Notes: generated from the letters alone by a model not told the origin. A stretch of 27,446 nt of DNA from Verrucomicrobiota bacterium (GCA_003641465.1 QNAJ01000002.1:1-27446); one strand, 5' to 3'; positions 16,597-24,381 are shown, counted from the first letter of the stretch. Translations and numbers: made by a program.

Positions 16597-17249
16597 CACG
16601 GGAGCGGGAAATAAAGGTACTCAAAGGGTTGAAAGGCGAAAACGAGAAGTGGACCGCAGCGACGCGCGAGTTGCTGCGACAAAACAACGTTACCATGATC
16701 AATCTGATCGGCGGACCGGGGTGCGGGAAGACGGCCCTGCTTTGCCGGCTGGTGGAGTACCTGGGCGGTTCGTCGCGTGTTGCGGTGCTGGAAGGTGACG
16801 TGGAGACAACCTATGACGCCCGGCGGATCGCGGAAACCGGGATTCCGGTAAGGCAACTGCTGACCGGCGGCGCGTGCCACTTGGAAGCCCGTCTGGTTCA
16901 CGCCGGCCTGCAGGAGCTGCCACTGGCCGAGTTGGATTTCGTTTTCGTGGAAAACGTAGGCAATCTGGTCTGCCCGGCGGAATTCGATATCGGCGAAAGG
17001 GCAAAGGTAGCGGTAATTTCTGTCACCGAGGGCGAGGACAAACCGGAGAAGTATCCACTCGTATTCCAGCTGGCGGGCGCGGTGATCCTCACCAAGGCCG
17101 ACCTTTTGCCTCACGTGCCTTTCGATACGCTTTCGCTCGAGAAGCATCTGCGAAAGGTGAATCCGTCTGTCCCGCTGCTGATCACCTCAGCACTTACCGG
17201 CGAGGGGATCAGGGAGGCCGCGGACTGCTTCCGGGGGTGGCGGACCTGA
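16593..17249 (+). CDS. hypB: Hydrogenase nickel-insertion GTPase HypB
   Basis: HypB is the GTPase that, with HypA, loads nickel into the hydrogenase large subunit. The product is 218 residues from the GTG at 16593, which has GGAGGGG upstream and overlaps the protease stop. The P-loop is GGPGCGKT at residues 40-47; EGDVETTYDARRI gives the switch region, TGGACHLEARLV the metal-binding Cys-His pair near the dimer interface, and ILTKADLLPHVPFD the guanine-recognition TKxD motif. The N-terminal CxxCGC motif and the histidine-rich nickel-storage stretch of some HypB proteins are absent. hypA is not beside it, which is unusual. Confidence 0.95.
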   Translation: MTREREIKVLKGLKGENEKWTAATRELLRQNNVTMINLIGGPGCGKTALLCRLVEYLGGSSRVAVLEGDVETTYDARRIAETGIPVRQLLTGGACHLEARLVHAGLQELPLAELDFVFVENVGNLVCPAEFDIGERAKVAVISVTEGEDKPEKYPLVFQLAGAVILTKADLLPHVPFDTLSLEKHLRKVNPSVPLLITSALTGEGIREAADCFRGWRT

Positions 17250-17262
17250 GCTCGTGGGGGTT

Positions 17263-17293
17263 GCCTGGTGGCATCAGGCTGGTATTATGCCAC
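17263..17293 (+). other. Two mutually exclusive hairpins before nth
   Basis: Two inverted repeats share bases: GCCTG (17263-17267) with CAGGC (17275-17279), and GTGGCAT (17268-17274) with ATGCCAC (17287-17293). The seven-base arm of the second is exactly the loop of the first, so both cannot form at once. The second hairpin ends directly at the GGGAGG ribosome site (17294-17299) of nth. No T-run follows, so it is not a terminator. A role in translation control of nth or in mRNA processing is a guess. Confidence 0.45.
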
Positions 17294-17308
17294 GGGAGGC
17301 CGGCTGCG

Positions 17309-17974
17309 ATGAAGAAGACGACGGTTGACCTTCGGGAGTCACCGGAGGAAAGGCGCCAGCGGGCCCAACGGATTTTCCGCAAGCTCAAGCGTGCCTATCC
17401 GGATGCCCGCTGTGAATTGAATTTCAGTAATCCACTGGAGCTGATAATTGCGGCCATTCTGTCGGCCCAGTCTACCGACCGGCGGGTCAACATGGTCACC
17501 CCCGCGCTTTTCAGCAAATACCGGACCGCCGCCGATTGGGCGCAGGTTCCCCAGGAGAAACTGGAAAAGGAAATCAAATCCACCGGTTTTTTCCGCAACA
17601 AGGCGCGGGCCATCCGTACTCTGACCCGCGAGTTGGTCGAGAAATACGGAGGCCGGGTACCGGAAGATTTCGAGGCGCTGGTGGCACTGCCCGGTGTGGG
17701 CCGCAAGACGGCGAATCTGGTGATGGTGAGTGCCTTCGGTAAACCGGGCATTATCGTGGACACTCACTGCAGCCGCGTAGCACAGCGACTGGCCTTTACC
17801 CGGAACACAGATCCCGAGAAGATCGAACAGGACTTGGGTGCACTGATCCCGAGAAAGGATTGGGGTCGGTTTTCCCACTGTATGGTGTTTCACGGCCGAT
17901 ACTGCTGCAAGGCCCGCAGGCCGGAATGTGATCGCTGTCCGGTGGCCGATGACTGTCCTTCACGAACCGCATGA
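17309..17974 (+). CDS. nth: Endonuclease III
   Basis: This 221-residue DNA glycosylase/AP lyase removes oxidised pyrimidines in base excision repair. The helix-hairpin-helix is LPGVGRKTANLV with catalytic Lys133; the catalytic aspartate is Asp151 in IVDTHCSR. The C-terminal [4Fe-4S] loop has the expected C-x6-C-x2-C-x5-C spacing (CKARRPECDRCPVADDC). LSAQSTDRRVN near residue 51 is the usual early motif. The ATG at 17309 has GGGAGG nine bases upstream; a long in-frame extension upstream overlaps hypB and is not coding. It follows hypB by 59 bases in the same direction and may be transcribed with the hydrogenase genes. Confidence 0.95.
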   Translation: MKKTTVDLRESPEERRQRAQRIFRKLKRAYPDARCELNFSNPLELIIAAILSAQSTDRRVNMVTPALFSKYRTAADWAQVPQEKLEKEIKSTGFFRNKARAIRTLTRELVEKYGGRVPEDFEALVALPGVGRKTANLVMVSAFGKPGIIVDTHCSRVAQRLAFTRNTDPEKIEQDLGALIPRKDWGRFSHCMVFHGRYCCKARRPECDRCPVADDCPSRTA

Positions 17975-18007
17975 GACAAGCTCCGGACGGCGGATGCAGA
18001 GATACAG

Positions 18008-19102
18008 GTGATTGCTCCCGGACCAGTTGAAGGATTTGACTTGCGCAAACTGCTGCAGACCGTCTTCGAACCGCAGCCCGGCGAGAAGGCTCTGGTCATC
18101 TGTGATGTACCGCATGGGAACATCGGAGACAACCCGACATGGGCCGAACGCCGGCGCATGGCTGAAGAGTGGCTTGCGGGGTTCGAGGAGATCGGTGTGC
18201 CGACTTTTCCCCTGCTGGAGTATCCGGCCACCGGCAGCCATAACGCTGATTTGCCGCAGGAAGGATACTCGGGCGGCCGTCCGGTCAGCTTGGCGGACTT
18301 TGTGCGAAAGGCCAATCTGGTGATCGCCATGACCGAGTTTTCCGCCACCGCTCCCCTCAGCCGCCTGGTTCGGCCTGGGGTGGGCGGGCTGCGCGTGGCC
18401 AGCATGCCCGGTGTGAGCCGGGAGATGGAGCAGACGGCTTTGGCGGCCGACTACCGGGTGGTAGCGGAAAGGGCATGGAAGCTGCGGGACCTTCTGAATG
18501 AAGCCGAAACGGCGGAAGTCGTTTTCGATACCGGTGATCAGGTGATTTTCGACCTGCGCTTTCGAAAAGCACGTGCCGACGACGGTTTGTGCACCCCCGA
18601 AAAGGAGTTTCCCATCATAAATCTGCCGTCCGGCGAGGCCTATAAAGTCCCTTACGAAGGCGAAAAAGGGGAACCGAGTAGGACTTCGGGCACGCTACCG
18701 ATGGTCCGTGCGGGGACGCTGCTCAGACTGAGAGTAAAGGAGAACCGGATCAGCGACATCGAAGGCAGCGGCCCGGTAGCTGAAAGTATGCGGGCCTATT
18801 TTGACGTTGATCCGGCCCGCCGGAATATCGCCGAGTTCGGGCTGGGATGCAATCCGTGGGCACGCGTGCGGGGGAACGTGCTTGAGGATGAGAAGGCGGG
18901 ATTTCACTGGGCATACGGGCGTAGTGATCACCTCGGGGGGACCGTGGGCCCGGCGACTTTTCTCCAGCCGGAATACGTGGTCCACCGTGACGAGGTATAC
19001 GCAGAGGGTACCCCGATCGGCATACGCCGGATAACGCTGTTCAGCAGGGAGGGCGAACCGGTCCCCCTCATGTTGGACAATCGTTACGTTGTGTTTTCCT
19101 AG
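18008..19102 (+). CDS. M29-type aminopeptidase (AmpS/AmpT-like)
   Basis: The 364-residue product resembles the M29 leucyl aminopeptidase family (COG2309), which removes N-terminal residues with a two-metal centre. Candidate ligands are all present in order: Glu210 (INLPSGEAYKVP), Glu276 (NIAEFGLGCNPWARVRGN), His300 (EDEKAGFHWAYG), and His326 with Asp328 (VVHRDEV). The N-terminal half is the family's alpha/beta domain (GEKALVICDVPHGN). The start is GTG at 18008. COG2309 also holds 2,5-dihydroxypyridine dioxygenase-like proteins, so the substrate is open. It lies 33 bases after nth, and a strong terminator follows seven bases after its stop, so it is the last gene of the unit. Confidence 0.75.
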   Translation: MIAPGPVEGFDLRKLLQTVFEPQPGEKALVICDVPHGNIGDNPTWAERRRMAEEWLAGFEEIGVPTFPLLEYPATGSHNADLPQEGYSGGRPVSLADFVRKANLVIAMTEFSATAPLSRLVRPGVGGLRVASMPGVSREMEQTALAADYRVVAERAWKLRDLLNEAETAEVVFDTGDQVIFDLRFRKARADDGLCTPEKEFPIINLPSGEAYKVPYEGEKGEPSRTSGTLPMVRAGTLLRLRVKENRISDIEGSGPVAESMRAYFDVDPARRNIAEFGLGCNPWARVRGNVLEDEKAGFHWAYGRSDHLGGTVGPATFLQPEYVVHRDEVYAEGTPIGIRRITLFSREGEPVPLMLDNRYVVFS

Positions 19103-19108
19103 CCTGAT

Positions 19109-19145
19109 CTGTTCATCAATCTGGCAGGTTGATGAACAGCTTTTT
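19109..19145 (+). terminator. Intrinsic terminator ending the rex-to-aminopeptidase unit
   Basis: An 11-base perfect stem (CTGTTCATCAA at 19109-19119 with TTGATGAACAG at 19129-19139) encloses a nine-base loop and is followed by CTTTTT. It begins seven bases after the aminopeptidase stop codon. The stem is moderately AT-rich but long and perfect. No terminator this good is visible between rex and here. Confidence 0.85.
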
Positions 19146-19190
19146 CTGGCGCACCATAGTTTCGTTACGGTGGAGCCGCGACAAGCATCG

Positions 19191-19219
19191 CATGACCAGG
19201 TTGTCATGTGATACATGAC
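19191..19219. other. Alternating CATGAC/GTCATG repeats upstream of trmFO
   Basis: CATGAC at 19191-19196, GTCATG at 19203-19208 and CATGAC at 19214-19219 form overlapping inverted repeats. The right pair extends to a perfect 17-base dyad, GTCATGTGATACATGAC (19203-19219), with seven-base arms and a three-base centre. The site lies in the 103-base stretch between the terminator and trmFO. It could be a dimeric regulator's operator or a pair of alternative RNA hairpins; no regulator can be named. Confidence 0.45.
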
Positions 19220-19248
19220 TCACGTAGCGCTCCTGAAAGGGTGAATTC

Positions 19249-20703
19249 TTGGCCTTTGCGGATAATTCAGGCCGGTTCCGCCGGGGGATGAGGACGGATC
19301 AGCGTGTGAGCGGGCGTACCGAAAACTTGCCGGTAGTTACGGTCATCGGCGGCGGGCTGGCGGGCTGCGAAGCAGCCTGGCAGGCTGCCAGGCTGGGAGC
19401 CGCGGTACGGCTCTTTGAAATGCGTCCGCTGGTCATGACTCCGGCACATCGGACGGATCTGCTGGCTGAGCTGGTGTGCTCCAATTCGCTCGGTTCGGCC
19501 TCGGTAGACCGGGCCGCCGGGATGCTCCTGGAGGAACTGCGGCTTGCCGGTTCCCTGCTCCGGCGGGTGGCCGAGGCGCACCGGGTTCCGGCCGGTCAGG
19601 CTCTGGCGGTGGATCGGTACGGGTTCGCCCGAGAGGTCACCCGTACGCTATACAGTCATCCGGCAGTGAAAGTAGTGCGTCGGGAAATACAATCCATTCC
19701 CGATGACGGTCCCGTGATAGTAGCCGCTGGCCCACTGGCTTCTCCTGCGCTTTGCCAGGCTCTGTCCCACCTTACCGGTGAGGAAAATCTCTTTTTCTTC
19801 GATGCTATTGCGCCCATGGTCACGGCTGAATCCGTGGATCGTTCTCTTGCCTTCTCCGCTTCACGCTACGGTCACGGGGAAGACGATTATCTCAACTGCC
19901 CCCTTACCGAAGAGGAATACCGCATTTTTGTACGGGAACTGAGAGCGGCACGTCGTGCGCCGCTCAGAGGATTCGAAGCGGAACTTGACACCGGCGTCAG
20001 GGCGGGGCGGGGGCCGTTTTTCGAGCGCTGTCTGCCGGTGGAGATCCTGGCTGCCCGGGGAGATCTTACCTTGGCGCACGGTCCGATGCGTCCGACGGGG
20101 CTGGTGGATCCCCGTACGGGGAAGCGTCCCTTCGCCGTACTGCAACTGCGGCGGGATGACGTTGCCGGACAGCTTTACAATCTGGTGGGGATGCAGACCA
20201 ACCTGCTCTACACAGAACAGGAACGTGTATTCCGGTTGATTCCGGCGTTGCATCAGGCTGAATTCGCCCGTTACGGCCAGATGCATCGCAATACCTTTCT
20301 ATGTTCACCGAAGGTGATCAACGCTGCGCTTCAGAGCCGCTTGCGGGATGACCTCTTCTTCGCCGGACAGCTCACCGGTATCGAGGGCTATGCAGGAAAT
20401 ATTGCCTCCGGCTGGCTGGCGGGAGTCAACGCGGCCCGTCTGGCGAGCGGACAGTCACCCGTGATTCCTCCTCCGGAAACCATGATGGGAGCACTATGTA
20501 GATACGTCTCAGCGGCAGATCCATCCGCCTTTCAGCCCATGAAGGCCAATTTCGGTCTGTTGGTTGCGGCTGAGTCCTGTACATTGCGGGGACGGGAGCG
20601 GCACCGGTGGCTGGCCGCGCGCGGGCTGACCCGGATGCAGGAATTCCTGCGCGAAATCGGCCTGAGTGCGGTCACCGAGGTGCCCGATGTCCGGTGCGAT
20701 TGA
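19249..20703 (+). CDS. trmFO: Folate-dependent tRNA m5U54 methyltransferase TrmFO
   Basis: TrmFO makes 5-methyluridine at tRNA position 54 using methylenetetrahydrofolate and FAD. The product is 484 residues from the TTG at 19249 (AAAGGG seven bases upstream); an ATG at 19288, without a spaced ribosome site, would leave 471. Residues 30-40 hold the FAD dinucleotide motif TVIGGGLAGCEAA. ELVCSNSLGS carries Cys77 and YLNCPLTEEEY carries Cys217, matching the two functional cysteines of the family. GIEGYAGNIASGWLAGVNAA near residue 380 is the second FAD region. It is followed by fxsA and serC in the same direction. Confidence 0.95.
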   Translation: MAFADNSGRFRRGMRTDQRVSGRTENLPVVTVIGGGLAGCEAAWQAARLGAAVRLFEMRPLVMTPAHRTDLLAELVCSNSLGSASVDRAAGMLLEELRLAGSLLRRVAEAHRVPAGQALAVDRYGFAREVTRTLYSHPAVKVVRREIQSIPDDGPVIVAAGPLASPALCQALSHLTGEENLFFFDAIAPMVTAESVDRSLAFSASRYGHGEDDYLNCPLTEEEYRIFVRELRAARRAPLRGFEAELDTGVRAGRGPFFERCLPVEILAARGDLTLAHGPMRPTGLVDPRTGKRPFAVLQLRRDDVAGQLYNLVGMQTNLLYTEQERVFRLIPALHQAEFARYGQMHRNTFLCSPKVINAALQSRLRDDLFFAGQLTGIEGYAGNIASGWLAGVNAARLASGQSPVIPPPETMMGALCRYVSAADPSAFQPMKANFGLLVAAESCTLRGRERHRWLAARGLTRMQEFLREIGLSAVTEVPDVRCD

Positions 20704-20734
20704 TCTGAATTCGCGTTGTGGAAAGGAGTCGCCC

Positions 20735-21136
20735 ATGGGATTTGTCACAGCGCTGCTGATATTCATCGTGCTGCCGCCGCTGGAGCTGGCGTTGCTTATC
20801 GAGGTTGGGAAGATGGTTGGCACGGTGCCAACCGTGGCATTGGTGATCCTTACAGGAGTGGCAGGGGTCTCACTTGCCCGCTGGCAGGGACTGGGGCTGA
20901 TGGCGGCAGCCCTGAAGGACCTTGAAGCCGGTCGCCTGCCGGCACCGCATCTGTTTCACGGCGTCTGTGTCCTGCTGGCGGCAGCTCTGCTACTGACGCC
21001 GGGGTTCATCACCGATACTGCAGGGTTCCTTCTTCTGGCGCCACCCGTTCGCCGGGCATTGATAGCTTTCCTGCGCAGACACCTGCAACGGAGAATCTCC
21101 CGCTCGATAATTGACGTCCAGATTGATGAGTGGTAA
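20735..21136 (+). CDS. fxsA: FxsA family membrane protein
   Basis: The 133-residue product has the FxsA layout: a first hydrophobic segment with LLIFIVLPPLELALLIEVG, then TVPTVALVILTGVAGVSLARWQG, an amphipathic stretch, and a last segment LLAAALLLTPGFITDTAGFLLL that carries the family's PGFITD motif. FxsA in Escherichia coli suppresses exclusion of phage T7 by the F plasmid through PifA; its normal role is not known. The ATG has GAAAGGAG upstream. It lies 31 bases after trmFO and about 80 bases before serC. Confidence 0.9.
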   Translation: MGFVTALLIFIVLPPLELALLIEVGKMVGTVPTVALVILTGVAGVSLARWQGLGLMAAALKDLEAGRLPAPHLFHGVCVLLAAALLLTPGFITDTAGFLLLAPPVRRALIAFLRRHLQRRISRSIIDVQIDEW

Positions 21137-21216
21137 AGGGGCCGGGTTACCGCAGATATGCGGAGGCTGCGGCGTGGAGAAAGATCGGCAGCGGATATGG
21201 CGGAAAGGAGGGCGGC

Positions 21217-22296
21217 ATGGCGCGTGTCTATAATTTCAATCCCGGGCCCGCGACTCTCCCGGTCGAGGTGCTGCGGCAGGTTCAGGAAGAGCTGCTCGAC
21301 TATCATGGCTCCGGCATGTCCATTATGGAATCCAGCCATCGGGGGCCCGAATACAATGCAGTTCACGAGGAAGCCGTCGCCAATATCCGCAAGCTGCTGA
21401 ACATACCTGAGGAATATGCGGTGCTTTTCATGACCGGAGGGGCGAGTGTCCAGTTTGCGCTGGTACCCATGAATCTCGCTGGGAAGGGAGCAGCGGCCGA
21501 TTATGTCAACAGCGGCTACTGGGCTGAAAAGGCGATCAAGGAGGCGCGCTTGCAGTGCACGGTGAACGTAATCGCCGACACAGCGGGCTCTTCTCCGGCC
21601 CGGCTGCCCGACCCGGAGAGCATCCAGGGCACGCCGGGCGCGGCCTACCTGCATATTACTTCCAATGAGACCATCGCGGGCACGCAATGGAAAGCGTTCC
21701 CCCGGGTGGAGACGCCTCTGGTAGCGGACATGTCGTCGGACATCTTGTCCCGTCCTCTGGATGTTTCCCGGTTCGGGATCATTTATGCAGGAGCCCAGAA
21801 GAACCTCGGACCGGCGGGGGTGACCGTGGTAATCATCCGCAAAGATCTTGCCGAGCGCGTCAGCGAAGATGTCCCCATCATCTTCCGCTATCGCACGCAT
21901 ATAGAAAAGAATTCGCTCTATAACACGCCTCCCTGTTTCAACATTTATGTAGTGATGCTGGTGACCCGCTGGCTGTTGAGCCAAGGCGGATTGGGAGCGA
22001 TCGCGCAGCGGAATGAACGCAAGGCCCGTCTGCTTTACGAGGTGATTGACGGGTCTGAATTCTACCGGGGAACGGCGGATCCGGCGTACCGTTCGGTGAT
22101 GAATGTGACCTTCCGCCTGCCCAGCGAGGAGCTGGAGAAACTGTTCGTCCGCGAAGCCGCCGAGCAAGGGATGAAGGGCCTGAAGGGGCACCGCAGTGTG
22201 GGAGGCATCCGGGCCTCGATCTATAATGCCTTTCCGATTGAAGGTGTAGAAACGCTGGCAGCTTTCATGCGCGAGTTCGAATCGCGTCATGGATAA
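21217..22296 (+). CDS. serC: Phosphoserine aminotransferase
   Basis: SerC converts 3-phosphohydroxypyruvate and glutamate to phosphoserine in serine synthesis and acts likewise in some B6 pathways. The product is 359 residues, the usual length, starting MARVYNFNPGPATLPVEVL. GSGMSIMESSHRGPEY and FMTGGASVQFALVPMNL are phosphate and cofactor regions; the pyridoxal phosphate lysine is Lys195 in YAGAQKNLGPAG. The C-terminus KGLKGHRSVGGIRASIYNAFP is diagnostic. The ATG has AAAGGAGGG upstream. Neither serA nor serB is in the window. Confidence 0.96.
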   Translation: MARVYNFNPGPATLPVEVLRQVQEELLDYHGSGMSIMESSHRGPEYNAVHEEAVANIRKLLNIPEEYAVLFMTGGASVQFALVPMNLAGKGAAADYVNSGYWAEKAIKEARLQCTVNVIADTAGSSPARLPDPESIQGTPGAAYLHITSNETIAGTQWKAFPRVETPLVADMSSDILSRPLDVSRFGIIYAGAQKNLGPAGVTVVIIRKDLAERVSEDVPIIFRYRTHIEKNSLYNTPPCFNIYVVMLVTRWLLSQGGLGAIAQRNERKARLLYEVIDGSEFYRGTADPAYRSVMNVTFRLPSEELEKLFVREAAEQGMKGLKGHRSVGGIRASIYNAFPIEGVETLAAFMREFESRHG

Positions 22297-22423
22297 CCCG
22301 AGCCGTTTGTAAGGATCGCAGTCCCGGCACTACGGGCATCCGCTCTGGCAGGCAACACATGCTCTGGCACCAGCCAACTCCGGCCGAAGAGCGCCGTCAT
22401 TACCTTCGACCCTGACCGAGATG

Positions 22424-22451
22424 AGCGGCTTGCTCTCCGGAAAAAGCCGCT
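22424..22451. other. Hairpin between serC and the ArsR-type gene
   Basis: AGCGGCTT (22424-22431) pairs with AAGCCGCT (22444-22451) across a 12-base loop, in the 159-base stretch between the converging ends of serC and the regulator gene. There is no T-run outside the stem on either strand, so it is at best a weak bidirectional terminator. The rest of this stretch holds nothing I recognise. Confidence 0.35.
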
Positions 22452-22455
22452 GGCC

Positions 22456-22731
22456 TCAAGGAAGCTGCTCTACAGTCTTCAGTACCGATGGCTTGAGCAG
22501 CCGGTAGTAAGCTCGCAGTCCACGCCGCTTACTCTGAACCAGGCCGGCATCCCGCAGAACCGCGAGCTGCTTGGCGACATTGAAATAATCTTCTCCGATC
22601 GCCTGCGCCAGATCGCGCGGATTCTTCTGACCGGAGGAGAGCTCGTAGAGAATCGCCAAGCGGACGGGATTGGCCAGCGCCTTGAGCGTGGTCAGTTTCT
22701 TGCCCACTTTCTTTTTGACTGTCTTTTTCAT
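22456..22731 (-). CDS. ArsR-type winged-helix regulator
   Basis: The product is 91 residues from the ATG at 22731, preceded by an AGGCAGG stretch. A lysine-rich tail (MKKTVKKKVGKK) leads into an ArsR-like winged helix: LTTLKALANPVRLAILYELSSG, then PRDLAQAIGEDYFNVAKQLAVLRDAGLVQSKRRGLRAYYRL. The metal-binding ELCVCDL motif of ArsR/SmtB sensors is absent, so the signal is probably not a metal of that type. It is divergent from the NCS2 permease gene, 160 bases away, and could control it; a small dyad lies between them. The basic tail may help DNA binding. Confidence 0.8.
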   Translation of the reverse strand: MKKTVKKKVGKKLTTLKALANPVRLAILYELSSGQKNPRDLAQAIGEDYFNVAKQLAVLRDAGLVQSKRRGLRAYYRLLKPSVLKTVEQLP

Positions 22732-22754
22732 GGCACCTGCCTCTCTACTGGGGC

Positions 22755-22783
22755 AGGTTATTAGCACTGCCTCGCCGGGTCAA
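22755..22783 (-). promoter_or_regulatory. Candidate promoter of the ArsR-type gene
   Basis: On the minus strand TTGACC (22783-22778) is separated by 17 bases from TAACCT (22760-22755), five and three matches to the sigma-70 hexamers. It would give a leader of about 15-20 bases before the ATG at 22731. The weak -10 makes this tentative. Confidence 0.3.
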
Positions 22784-22823
22784 GCAAGCATTTTTCCAGT
22801 GCGTGGTCGGCGTTTTTTTCAAT

Positions 22824-22836
22824 TGCATGGAATGCA
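22824..22836. promoter_or_regulatory. Small dyad between ArsR-type gene and permease
   Basis: TGCATGGAATGCA is a perfect dyad (five-base arms, three-base centre) in the intergenic region between the divergent regulator and permease genes, 55 bases before the permease ATG. ArsR-type proteins bind short dyads, but usually longer ones, so it is only a candidate operator. No purine riboswitch fold is evident in the permease leader. Confidence 0.25.
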
Positions 22837-22891
22837 GGGTATCTGGTAGCTCTTTATTACGCTGGGCGTTAAATCGGACAAGGAGGCACTG

Positions 22892-24304
22892 ATGTTGGAG
22901 CGGTTATTTCATCTTCAGGATAACAACACCCGAGTAAGTACGGAGCTGGTGGCGGGTCTGATTACGTTTCTCACCATGGCGTATATTATTTTTGTCAACC
23001 CGGCGATCCTGTCGGGGGTCATGTTTGGACAGGACACCGGCATGAGTTTCGATGCCGTCACCGCCGCCACCTGTATCGCTGCGGCCGTGGCCACCTTGGT
23101 TATGGGATTGTATGCGAACTACCCCATCGCTCAGGCGCCGGGTATGGGAGAGAATTTCTTTTTTGCCCTGACCGTAATACCCGCGGCAGCCGCAGCGGGA
23201 TTCGCGGATCCCTGGAAGGTGGCCCTCGGGGTGGTGTTCGTTTCGGGTATTCTTTTCCTCCTTCTTTCGCTTGCCGGAGTGCGGCGTGCCATAGTGGATG
23301 CGGTCAGCCCCAGCTTGAAGAGCGGAATGAGCGTCGGGATCGGGCTTTTCATAGCCTTTATCGGGCTCCGGAACGCGGGAGTAATCCTGGCTGATCCGGG
23401 TACGGCGGTGAAACTGAACACGCATTTCACTTCTCCCGACCTGATTGTTTTTGCCGTGGGGCTGTGCGGGACCGCGATACTTCATGCCCGCCGGGTGAAG
23501 GGATCCATATTGTGGGGCATCTTCCTGGCAACGCTCACTGCCTTGGCTCTGAAGTTGCTTATGCCCCACCTGCCCTCCGGATGGAGCAGCAGTCAGGTTG
23601 TGCAAGGCAGCATGCTGGTTTCCCGTTTTGAGCCTGCCAAGGGCGTGTTCTCGGCACCCGCCTCGCCGGGGCCCACCGCCTTCAAGATGAATCTCAAGGC
23701 AGCGCTCAGTCTGGCGATGGTTCCGTACATCCTGATCTTCCTTTTCATGGATGTTTTTGACACGATCGGCACCCTTATCGGTGTCTCTCAACAGGCGGGT
23801 CTGCTTAAGGGCAATGAGCTGCCCCGCGCGCAGCGAGCCCTGCTGTCGGACGCTGTGGGGACCGTGGTGGGGGCCTGCCTGGGGACCAGTACCGTAACCA
23901 GTTACATTGAGAGTGCCGCCGGGGTGGAGCACGGCGGGCGAACCGGTCTTACCGCAGTGACCGCGGCGGGGCTTTTTGTGCTGGCACTCTTCTTCCTGCC
24001 GGTGATCCACATGGTAGCCAGTTATCCCCCGATCACTGCGCCGGCCCTGGTGGTGGTTGGTTCTATGATGGCGCGCAATGTCGCGCGGATTGCGTGGGAC
24101 GATTATACTGAGGCCATTCCGTCTTTTCTGGTCATGATCGGCATACCCCTGACATATTCCATCGCGGACGGAATAGCCTTGGGGTTCATCAGCCAGCCGG
24201 TTATCAAACTCTTCAGCGGCCGCGGGCGGGATCTGAACTGGGTGATGTACGCCATCGGGCTGATATTGCTGGCGTACTTTGTTTTCCTCCGGGCAACCAT
24301 CTGA
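22892..24304 (+). CDS. NCS2 family purine permease (AzgA-like)
   Basis: This 470-residue inner-membrane transporter matches the AzgA/GhxP branch of the nucleobase-cation symporters, which import adenine, guanine or hypoxanthine with protons. The N-terminus VSTELVAGLITFLTMAYIIFVNPAIL is highly typical. QAPGMGENFFF is the first substrate-loop motif (many relatives have GMGLNAFF), and LGTSTVTSYIESAAGVEHGGRTGLTAV is the second, present here in full. Some 12-14 hydrophobic helices follow the family pattern. The ATG has AGGAGG six bases upstream. A divergent ArsR-type regulator may control it. Confidence 0.92.
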   Translation: MLERLFHLQDNNTRVSTELVAGLITFLTMAYIIFVNPAILSGVMFGQDTGMSFDAVTAATCIAAAVATLVMGLYANYPIAQAPGMGENFFFALTVIPAAAAAGFADPWKVALGVVFVSGILFLLLSLAGVRRAIVDAVSPSLKSGMSVGIGLFIAFIGLRNAGVILADPGTAVKLNTHFTSPDLIVFAVGLCGTAILHARRVKGSILWGIFLATLTALALKLLMPHLPSGWSSSQVVQGSMLVSRFEPAKGVFSAPASPGPTAFKMNLKAALSLAMVPYILIFLFMDVFDTIGTLIGVSQQAGLLKGNELPRAQRALLSDAVGTVVGACLGTSTVTSYIESAAGVEHGGRTGLTAVTAAGLFVLALFFLPVIHMVASYPPITAPALVVVGSMMARNVARIAWDDYTEAIPSFLVMIGIPLTYSIADGIALGFISQPVIKLFSGRGRDLNWVMYAIGLILLAYFVFLRATI

Positions 24305-24349
24305 ATTCCCGGCGGTTCGGAAAGTAATAAAGCACGGTTCTATAGGGGC

Positions 24350-24381
24350 TCCGGTTTCAGGAAGTCGGACGACAAACCGGA
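24350..24381. other. Inverted repeat after the permease gene
   Basis: TCCGGTTT (24350-24357) and AAACCGGA (24374-24381) form an eight-base perfect stem with a 16-base loop, between the permease stop and the TPM lipoprotein gene. There is no T-run after it, so a terminator call is weak; the remainder of this 131-base gap shows nothing recognisable. Confidence 0.3.

Noticed and set aside
17268..17299. Terminator between hypB and nth
   Set aside because: The stem is followed by the GGGAGG ribosome site rather than a T-run.
20956..22290. Long open frame (444 codons) on the minus strand
   Set aside because: It is the complement of serC and fxsA; both sense genes have diagnostic motifs and ribosome sites.
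22287..22400. 37-codon frame on the minus strand starting MTALFGRSWLVPEHV
   Set aside because: Only a weak ribosome site, no family resemblance, and it ends inside the serC stop region; probably chance.
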